NCBI GenBank assembly: GCA_017411605.1
Contig: JAFQPR010000026.1
Location: forward strand, 1-49,109
Direction of reading: 5' to 3'
DNA: 49,109 nt
Source: Clostridia bacterium
Lineage (GTDB): Bacteria; Bacillota; Clostridia; Oscillospirales; CAG-272
Positions 33,997 through 40,407 of this stretch are shown here, in pieces. The stretch's first letter is position 1. Each line of letters begins with the position of its first letter. Below the pieces are notes generated by a model that worked only from the letters and a program-made list of their open reading frames with translations, did no database searches and was not told where the DNA came from. The position numbers were made by a program, and so were the translations under genes.

Positions 33997-35076
33997 ATGT
34001 TAACCAGTGAAATGATAAAAAAGGTAGCGCTTGAGGCGGGCGCTGATGCTTGCGGTATCGCGCCCATCTCCCGTCTTGCGGGCGCTCCCGACGATATGAA
34101 TCCGAAATTTCTATTTCCAGAAGCGAAGAGCGTTATCGGATTTGTTTTCCGCATTCCGAGAGGAGTTCAGCGCGGAATTGAGGAAGGTACACAGTTCTAT
34201 CAGTACCCTTCTATGGCTTACGGCGGTATAAACGAGATATTCGCCCCAGCCGTGCTTTACCACGTAGGTAAGCTTATCGAGGACGAGGGGTACGAGGCGT
34301 TCGTTTACAGAAATACGGGTGCTCGCGGAAGCGTTTCCGATATGGACGGCAGCCCCGGAAATACACTTTCTCCCGAGGAGCAGATAGAGATAAACGAGAA
34401 CGCAAAGACCTCGACCGCGCATCACAGAAGCGTTCAGTTCACGCGTCCTACAAGAGATGACAACGTAGCTCCCGACCTGCAGTTCCAGTTCCGCCTCGTT
34501 GCGGTGGCGTGCGGTCTCGGTGAGATAGGCTGGAGCAAGATGCTCCTCACGCCCGAGTTCGGTCCTTTGCAGAGAGTTGCCTTTCTTTTCACGGACGCCG
34601 AGCTTGAATATGACGAGATGTATAACGGCGAGCCGCTATGCAGGAAATGCGGCGCGTGCGTAAGAGAGTGCCCCGGCGGATGCATTCCGCCTATCAATTC
34701 GGGCAAAAAGGTGACCGTTAACCTCGACGGTAAGATCTGCGAGTGGGGTGACATTGATATGTGGCGCTGCTACGCATTCTACACTCACGCAGGACGGTAT
34801 TATAATCCTTTCGTGCCAAAAGAAGTCTTTGACGCGAACGAAAACGGCGATCTTGACCTTCTTGAGGGTAAGACCGACATTGCGGATGAGAAAGAGATAA
34901 TGAAGGTCTACGGCGCTCTGCAAAAATACTTCCCGAGCTGGGTTGGCTATAATATGGCAAAATGCGGCGGCTGCATACGCGGTTGCGTTTCAATGCTCGA
35001 AAAGAAGGGCGGCTGCATGGAAAACAGATTTAAAGAGCCCCTTCGTCACGGCAAGCCCTGGAAGCTTGACAGATAA
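33997..35076 (+). CDS. QueG-like 4Fe-4S protein, paralogue 1
   Basis: A 359-residue cytoplasmic protein of the group often annotated as epoxyqueuosine reductase or 4Fe-4S double-cluster protein. The opening ALEAGADACGIAPISRL and LFPEAKSVIGFVFRIPRG match that group. The first cluster motif is Cys215-x2-Cys218-x2-Cys221-x3-Cys225-Pro. A second set is Cys258 (MWRC) with Cys323-x2-Cys326-x3-Cys330. Unlike true QueG there are no queuosine genes nearby. It has about 45 extra residues (105-150) compared with its two neighbours, plus Cys248 and Cys340. AAGGAG precedes the ATG; 15 bp after the U32-like gene. Confidence 0.75.
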   Translation: MLTSEMIKKVALEAGADACGIAPISRLAGAPDDMNPKFLFPEAKSVIGFVFRIPRGVQRGIEEGTQFYQYPSMAYGGINEIFAPAVLYHVGKLIEDEGYEAFVYRNTGARGSVSDMDGSPGNTLSPEEQIEINENAKTSTAHHRSVQFTRPTRDDNVAPDLQFQFRLVAVACGLGEIGWSKMLLTPEFGPLQRVAFLFTDAELEYDEMYNGEPLCRKCGACVRECPGGCIPPINSGKKVTVNLDGKICEWGDIDMWRCYAFYTHAGRYYNPFVPKEVFDANENGDLDLLEGKTDIADEKEIMKVYGALQKYFPSWVGYNMAKCGGCIRGCVSMLEKKGGCMENRFKEPLRHGKPWKLDR

Positions 35077-35088
35077 GGGAGGATACAT

Positions 35089-35988
35089 ATGCTTACAAGT
35101 GAATTTATAAAGAAAAAGGCAAAGGAGCTCGGAGCGAGCGTTTGCGGTATCGGAAAAATATACGACGAGCCCGATCCCGGCCGAGATCCTTTGCAGATAC
35201 TCCCCCACGCAAAATGCATAATAGGATTCGGATTCGTTATTCCGAGAATGCTGTTTAACACTATGAACCGCGGTGTTCAATATTACACGTATACGACCCT
35301 CGGTGTAAAATACCCCGACGAGGAGCTTGCCGAGATATTCTTACTCAAGATAGGCGGACTTATTGAAAACGAGGGTTATGACGCTTGCTTGCAGAAGGCT
35401 ATACCGAATCTACGTATAAAGGGTGATAAGACTACAAATCCCGAGGTCGTGGACACCTACGAGCTTATTCACGCAACACCCGTAGCGCCGGGGAAGCCTA
35501 CGCCCGACGTTATTATAGACTTTGCGAAGGCGGCAAAGGCCTGCGGTATTGGCGACAAGGGACTAAGCGGAAAGATACTTAACGAAAAATACGGTCCGTA
35601 TATGCGCTATTGCTTTATCATTACCGACGCTCCGCTTGACACGGATGAGCCCATTACTACTCCTATCTGCGACGGATGCGGCGAGTGCATAAAGGCGTGC
35701 CCGGGTCATGCAATCACAGATGAGGGACTCGATAGCTGGCAGTGCTCGGTCTACTATAAGGGCGCGCACAGGTCAAATCCGTTTATGACGGACGACTTTT
35801 TAAAAGGACACCCCGACAGAGAGGCTATAATTTCCGGAGATTACCGCTTTGATGCAAATAGCGCAAGAGCGATATATCCGAGCCTTAACTTTTTACCTAA
35901 CACGCAGTGGGGCTATTCCGCTTGCATCTGCGGAAGAGCCTGCGACCATGCGTGCTACGAGCACCTTATCGGAGGTAAGAAAAAGTGA
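35089..35988 (+). CDS. QueG-like 4Fe-4S protein, paralogue 2
   Basis: A 299-residue paralogue of the flanking proteins. AKELGASVCGIGKIYDE and ILPHAKCIIGFGFVIPR give the family opening. The ferredoxin motif is Cys194-x2-Cys197-x2-Cys200-x3-Cys204-Pro-Gly-His. The second set is Cys219 (SWQC) and the C-terminal CICGRACDHAC (Cys279, 281, 285, 289). The first Cys of that set is one place off compared with paralogue 3 (CSICGRACDVAC), so cluster ligation may differ. The ATG at 35089 follows GGGAGG; the next gene overlaps by 4 bp (GTGA). Confidence 0.75.
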   Translation: MLTSEFIKKKAKELGASVCGIGKIYDEPDPGRDPLQILPHAKCIIGFGFVIPRMLFNTMNRGVQYYTYTTLGVKYPDEELAEIFLLKIGGLIENEGYDACLQKAIPNLRIKGDKTTNPEVVDTYELIHATPVAPGKPTPDVIIDFAKAAKACGIGDKGLSGKILNEKYGPYMRYCFIITDAPLDTDEPITTPICDGCGECIKACPGHAITDEGLDSWQCSVYYKGAHRSNPFMTDDFLKGHPDREAIISGDYRFDANSARAIYPSLNFLPNTQWGYSACICGRACDHACYEHLIGGKKK

Positions 35989-36923
35989 AAGAAAGAATAA
36001 TTGAGCTTTGTAAAAAATGCGGCGCAGACCTCGTTGGATTTGCGCCGATAGAACGCTTCCCGGAGGACTCCGCCGTACGAAAATTAATGCCCGAGGCAAG
36101 GACCGTGATAGGTCTTGCATTCAGAGTACTGCGCGGTATTTACAGAGGAGTCGAGGAAGGAAGCACGTATTATCAATATACCACTATGGCTGTTGAGAAT
36201 ATGGAAGAAACGGTTATGCCAATGGCAACCGTCAGACTCTCTATGATGCTTGAAGAGGAGGGATATCTCGCGCTTCCCCAGCGCCGCCATCAGCAAATTA
36301 TGGCAGAGGAAAACTCGACCAACCCCGAGGTTGCTTACGATGCCGTTTACAGAGGTCGAACAGAGGAGATGCAGATGGACTTTTCCGAGGCGGCGGTTTT
36401 ATGCGGTCTTGGTGAGATAGGCTTACACGGGGCGTTGCTTACCGATGAGTTTGGTCCGTTTGTACGCACCTGCTTCGTTCTTACTGATGCTGTAATCGAG
36501 CCTACGCCCATAAAGAAGGCTCATCTTTGCGACAAATGCGGAGAATGCATCAAAGGCTGCCCAGGTCACGCAATTTCCGATGACGGTAAGGTCGACCCCT
36601 GGCAGTGCGCGGTTTACTATAACGGCGCAAACGGACTCAAAAACCCCTTTATGCCACCCGATGCCTTCCGTAGCTTTGAGGACAGACTTACAATCATAGC
36701 GGGAGAAGCAAAGGTCGATCCCGAAACCGCAAGAAGGATTCTCGATAATATCTATTTCTACCCGCCCGCGCAGCACGCATATCAGTGCTCTATCTGCGGA
36801 AGAGCCTGCGACGTTGCCTGCTACGTGCATCTTGAGGAAAAAGGCGTACTAACCAAAACCTTTAAGACTCCTTTCCGACGCCGCGAGGAATGGAAGTTTG
36901 ATATAAAGGATTTTGATAATTAA
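35985..36923 (+). CDS. QueG-like 4Fe-4S protein, paralogue 3
   Basis: A 312-residue paralogue. KKCGADLVGFAPIERF and LMPEARTVIGLAFRVLRG open the protein. Ferredoxin motif Cys182-x2-Cys185-x2-Cys188-x3-Cys192-Pro-Gly-His; second set Cys208 (PWQC) and Cys268-x2-Cys271-x3-Cys275-x3-Cys279. WQCAVYYNGANGLKNPF is shared in outline with both other paralogues. It begins with GTG at 35985, nine bases after GGAGG and overlapping the previous stop. Last gene of the operon. Three unequal copies suggest a heteromeric electron-transfer or reductase complex; that is inference. Confidence 0.75.
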   Translation: MKERIIELCKKCGADLVGFAPIERFPEDSAVRKLMPEARTVIGLAFRVLRGIYRGVEEGSTYYQYTTMAVENMEETVMPMATVRLSMMLEEEGYLALPQRRHQQIMAEENSTNPEVAYDAVYRGRTEEMQMDFSEAAVLCGLGEIGLHGALLTDEFGPFVRTCFVLTDAVIEPTPIKKAHLCDKCGECIKGCPGHAISDDGKVDPWQCAVYYNGANGLKNPFMPPDAFRSFEDRLTIIAGEAKVDPETARRILDNIYFYPPAQHAYQCSICGRACDVACYVHLEEKGVLTKTFKTPFRRREEWKFDIKDFDN

Positions 36924-36930
36924 TGAAAAA

Positions 36931-36970
36931 ATAACGGAATGCCCGATATGAAGGCATTCCGTTATTTTTT
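36931..36970. terminator. Bidirectional terminator between the QueG-like operon and ygjV
   Basis: ATAACGGAATGCC (36931-36943) pairs perfectly with GGCATTCCGTTAT (36953-36965), with A5 and T6 flanks. Confidence 0.9.
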
Positions 36971-36979
36971 ATTCTTCTT

Positions 36980-37531
36980 TTAATTCTCTGCATCTTCCGA
37001 CGCGGCTTTCTCTGCTTGCCTTTTTTCGGCGTAGAGCCTGAAGAAAAATATCGCAATTGACACAAGGGTAATAATTTCATTAATGATTACCGATATAGAT
37101 CCAACAAATATTGCATAAATTATCTGTGTTATGCAAACAAATATTCCCATTATCTTGGTATTTTGCGGTTTTTTCTGCCAATAACCAAACGTTGCAAAAA
37201 TACAAGAGAACACAGAACAAATACTGTAAACGTTTTTCCACGTCAGTATTATAGCACCGACTCCGATACTCATAAAGAAAGCCAGCCAACCTCGATTTCC
37301 GCTTTTTCCCTTGAGGGAGAGTATAAAGAACGTAAGGCTGCGCAAAACGCCTACAAGAGATACTACCATACCCGAGGTAGCACCCAGCAGAAGAAAGTGG
37401 ACTATCCATATAACGTCGGCAGAAAGCTTTGTAGCTAATATCCGATTTCTCGTTTTCTGCTGAAAGATAAGAAATCCAAGTCCGATCGCAATAAAGCCAA
37501 GGCTTTCCGCTATTATTTCCATAGGTCCCAT
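36980..37531 (-). CDS. YgjV-family membrane protein
   Basis: A 183-residue protein with six hydrophobic segments in the pattern of the bacterial inner-membrane YgjV family (PF10688): SLGFIAIGLGFLIFQQKTRNRILATKLSADVIWIVHFLLLGATSGMVVSLVGVLRS. The family function is unknown. The charged C-terminus follows residue 165. Its ribosome binding site (AAGGTGAG) overlaps the stop of the glycosidase gene upstream, so the two are co-transcribed and probably coupled. A second Met at position 4 is an alternative start. Confidence 0.78.
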   Translation of the reverse strand: MGPMEIIAESLGFIAIGLGFLIFQQKTRNRILATKLSADVIWIVHFLLLGATSGMVVSLVGVLRSLTFFILSLKGKSGNRGWLAFFMSIGVGAIILTWKNVYSICSVFSCIFATFGYWQKKPQNTKIMGIFVCITQIIYAIFVGSISVIINEIITLVSIAIFFFRLYAEKRQAEKAASEDAEN

Positions 37532-37541
37532 ATTTTCAAGC

Positions 37542-39302
37542 TCACCTTATAACAATGCATTTATTCGACTCTATTACCTTACCGCGATAGGATGCAGGCT
37601 CTACGGTAAAATTAGCCGCTATTTCCACGCCGTCCTCATACCTCGTTACGCACACTCCGTTATCAAGCACGCGATAGGACTCTATAAACACAAGCTGCCT
37701 ATCCCAAAGCTCGGAATATTCCTTTGCCGCAGCCGCGATCACAGCCGCATCGGCATCAAGCTCCTCGGGACTGCCCGACGTCAGATCCTCTTCTCCCATC
37801 CAGTTATTGCTGATACCCGTAAATACGTTTTTCTTTGCGGATAAAAATTTAGAGTTAACATAAAACACCGGTTTGCCGCCGAGAAGAGTCATCGTTGATA
37901 CCGCCTCATCCCCCTTTATTGCTGCATTGACGGTGGCGGAGGAAACGTTATAAAGCACTATACCGTGGTAAATAATCTCCATCATCGGAACAACCGCGGA
38001 TACCATTTTATAGTCCTTCGCGAGGAAGGAAAGTCTACTTGAGCGGAAGCAGTTATAAAGCGAGAAATCAAGCTCACCGACGGAGAAGTCACGCATTCCC
38101 TCAGACGAAAAGCCGCCAAGCTTTTCGGTATATAACTTCATTGTTCTGCGAAGTATTTTAATGGACTCGGAAAGCGTTACTCTATGGTTTTCATCGAAGC
38201 ACGTATCAGGACGGCAGATGCTAAGACAATCGACGTAATGAATTCCAAGAAAACCAAGCTCATAGAGGTCGTTAATATCTCGTTCGGCATAACGAAGCTG
38301 AGTTAAAGGGCACGCAGCATACGACATACCTCCGCCCCAATTTCCGTGAGATTTGAGGGATCCGTCAATGCGTTTAACAAGATCTGCAGTATCGAACGTG
38401 CTTGCTATTTCGTAGTGGTCCGCGTGATTGGTATGGCAGGTCAGCTTATATCCGAGAGCGCGCACGTGAGCGACAGTTCTTCGAAGCTCCTCGATTCCGC
38501 CGAGCGCCTCCTCGACGGGAAACAGATCGGGCCATCTTCCGTCGTGGCCTTTCGCGTTCCAGCCGACGAGAGATATTTCCGCGCCCTCAACTCCGTGAGC
38601 CTTAAGTCTGTCCGCAAGCAATCTCACATCGGCAAACGTGCAGGCAACGTGCATCGGCGGCTCGTTTTCGGGCGTCTGATGCAAAATCTCCGGCGGAACG
38701 GGCTTCCAGCCCATACGGACTCTGATAAGCGGATATTTACAAGCGTATTCAAGAGCCTCACGCTCAAGGTATTTCTCGGAAAGAGGTCTTATTTCACCTT
38801 TTTCAAGGCGGTAATTTCTTATAGCCCGCGCTACGTCGTTATAATCCGAGCCTGCGGGAAGCGTTATAACTCTGACGGTGATATCATCACCGAGAGGCTG
38901 AGCCGTCGTTTTGACATTAAAGGAAACTGCGTACTTACCGTCCGACAGAGATGCGCTAAGAACGTAATAATAATTATTCTCTATCATAACCACGTAAGTT
39001 GCGGCGTCCGATGCGGACACGAAGAAGGAGAGTGACGGATTGTCTATTTTTATCTCTTCCCCATCGCCCTTACCGTTAAATCTTATAAGCGCCGTCCCGG
39101 ATGCCTTCTCATCACCCGGTATAAGGTAGTAGCCTCCGTCACCTACCTTACGGGAGAAAGCATCTGCTGTGATATCAATAGCATTTTTATTGGCAAATCT
39201 ATCAGCACCGAGAGAAAAAACTCTTATATTCCCCTCGCGCCTCTCGCAAAAATCGAGAATAGCTCCGTCATCACTTCTTGCGTAAAACTTCAATTCTTCC
39301 AT
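37542..39302 (-). CDS. Putative glycoside hydrolase (DUF5696-like TIM barrel)
   Basis: A 586-residue protein with no signal peptide. Residues 1-190 look like beta-sandwich domains; the middle (about 195-480) has the alternating strand/helix pattern of a TIM-barrel glycosidase, with GAEISLVGWNAKGHDGRWPDLFP, LTCHTNHADHYEIAS, GIHYVDCLSICRPDTCF and GGFSSEGMRDF as candidate active-site loops rich in Asp, Glu and His. The nearest match I recall is DUF5696, a proposed glycosidase family. Substrate unknown; intracellular location suggests it acts on imported oligosaccharides. First gene of a two-gene operon, divergent from AraC regulator 2. AAGGGTG precedes the ATG. Confidence 0.55.
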   Translation of the reverse strand: MEELKFYARSDDGAILDFCERREGNIRVFSLGADRFANKNAIDITADAFSRKVGDGGYYLIPGDEKASGTALIRFNGKGDGEEIKIDNPSLSFFVSASDAATYVVMIENNYYYVLSASLSDGKYAVSFNVKTTAQPLGDDITVRVITLPAGSDYNDVARAIRNYRLEKGEIRPLSEKYLEREALEYACKYPLIRVRMGWKPVPPEILHQTPENEPPMHVACTFADVRLLADRLKAHGVEGAEISLVGWNAKGHDGRWPDLFPVEEALGGIEELRRTVAHVRALGYKLTCHTNHADHYEIASTFDTADLVKRIDGSLKSHGNWGGGMSYAACPLTQLRYAERDINDLYELGFLGIHYVDCLSICRPDTCFDENHRVTLSESIKILRRTMKLYTEKLGGFSSEGMRDFSVGELDFSLYNCFRSSRLSFLAKDYKMVSAVVPMMEIIYHGIVLYNVSSATVNAAIKGDEAVSTMTLLGGKPVFYVNSKFLSAKKNVFTGISNNWMGEEDLTSGSPEELDADAAVIAAAAKEYSELWDRQLVFIESYRVLDNGVCVTRYEDGVEIAANFTVEPASYRGKVIESNKCIVIR

Positions 39303-39388
39303 ATTTACACCCTTTTATTAATTAAAACAAATATTATTCATATCTGCTTTTTTAACGTTGTTATAGCATAAAACTACGCATCTTCGTA

Positions 39389-39420
39389 TTGATTTTAACA
39401 TTTATATATGATATAATCAA
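39389..39420. promoter_or_regulatory. Palindromic bidirectional promoter 2
   Basis: Rightward: TTGATT (39389-39394), 17 bp, TATAAT (39412-39417). Leftward: TTGATT (39420-39415), 17 bp, TAAAAT (39397-39392). The perfect inverted-repeat arms extend to GTATTGATT/AATCAATAC (39386-39394, 39415-39423). It has the same 32-bp size as the element at 32867-32898 and matches it at 25 of 32 positions. It lies between the glycosidase (minus) and AraC regulator 2 (plus). Confidence 0.75.
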
Positions 39421-39461
39421 TACAAAAAGCAAACACGAATTTTGTAAAAAGGAACATTTTT

Positions 39462-40304
39462 ATGAAAACCGAGAATATAAATCCGCATATTCGATTTGCA
39501 ATGACGTTTCGCTATCCTATAAAAGAAACACCGCTGGTTGCATATGACGCGCGACTGTATTATATCACAAAAGGCAAAGGCACGCTTACCGCAAGTAATA
39601 AAACGCTCGAATTTGAAGAGGGCTGCGTGCTGCTGGTACCTGCCGGTATACCGTATTTATTCTCTTCGAATGAAAACGTATACTGCATATGCCTTAATTT
39701 TGATTTCACAAAAAGCAATTCCGATATAGAAGAGCCTATGTTCCCTGCGGATATAAAAAGCTTCAATGCCGACAGCGTATGCGACAAGGTGGTTTTCGAG
39801 GAGCACCCGATTTTAAACGAAGCCGAGGTTTTTAACTCGCAGCAAGGACTGAAAGCAAAATTTGAGAAGATAGAACTCGAATTTATATCTAAAAAGCACT
39901 TATATCGGGAAATAGCTTCCGCAGAGCTTAAGGGAATAATATCAGAGCTTCTGCGCTCGAGCATCTCGGGGCATTCTATTGACGAGAAGATCAACCGAGT
40001 GCTCGCATTCGTTCAAGAGCATTATTCAGAGGATATACAAAACGGAGTTATCGCGGAAAAATTCGGTTATCATCCGTATCACTTGAACAGACTTATGAGG
40101 GCGGCGCTCGGAACAACACTTCATCAGTATCTTATATTCTACCGCATAGAAATGGCAAAAAGATTATTAACGAGCACCGACCTTACGGTAGCGGAAATCA
40201 GCCGCAGGTGCGGATATAATAACTTCAGCAATTTCTCCACCGATTTCAAAAAGAAGACAAGCTACACCCCGCTCGCTTACAGAGAGCGTAGCGCAAGAAG
40301 ATAA
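39462..40304 (+). CDS. AraC-family regulator 2 (cupin sensor plus HTH)
   Basis: A 280-residue paralogue of the regulator at 31961-32818. Cupin-type sensor at about 10-100 (YDARLYYITKGKGTLTASNKTLEFEEGCVLLVPAGIPYLF) and two HTH units in the last ~100 residues (NGVIAEKFGYHPYHLNRLMRAALGTTLHQYL and LTVAEISRRCGYNNFSNFSTDFKKKTSYTPLAYR). It is divergent from the glycosidase-ygjV operon and is its likely regulator, probably answering a sugar. AAAAGGAAC precedes the ATG. Confidence 0.88.
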   Translation: MKTENINPHIRFAMTFRYPIKETPLVAYDARLYYITKGKGTLTASNKTLEFEEGCVLLVPAGIPYLFSSNENVYCICLNFDFTKSNSDIEEPMFPADIKSFNADSVCDKVVFEEHPILNEAEVFNSQQGLKAKFEKIELEFISKKHLYREIASAELKGIISELLRSSISGHSIDEKINRVLAFVQEHYSEDIQNGVIAEKFGYHPYHLNRLMRAALGTTLHQYLIFYRIEMAKRLLTSTDLTVAEISRRCGYNNFSNFSTDFKKKTSYTPLAYRERSARR

Positions 40305-40358
40305 TAAAAAAGCAATATACCAAGTGCTCAATGCTCGAGTCTTAGTATATTGCTTTTT
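40305..40358. terminator. Bidirectional terminator between AraC regulator 2 and pheT
   Basis: AGCAATATAC (40311-40320) pairs with GTATATTGCT (40345-40354), flanked by A6 and T5. It uses the same outer stem as the terminator at 29384-29436. Confidence 0.85.
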
Positions 40359-40407
40359 GTTTATTTCAAGCTAATTTGAAACTTTTGTTTACAAAATTCG
40401 TTTTTTC

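Noticed and set aside
33997-36923. True epoxyqueuosine reductase (queG)
   Set aside because: Three unequal tandem copies, no other queuosine genes, and the Cys layout at the C-terminus differs; only a QueG-like label is justified.
38346-39035. 229-residue open frame antisense to the DUF5696-like gene
   Set aside because: Shadow of a clear coding gene, no ribosome binding site.
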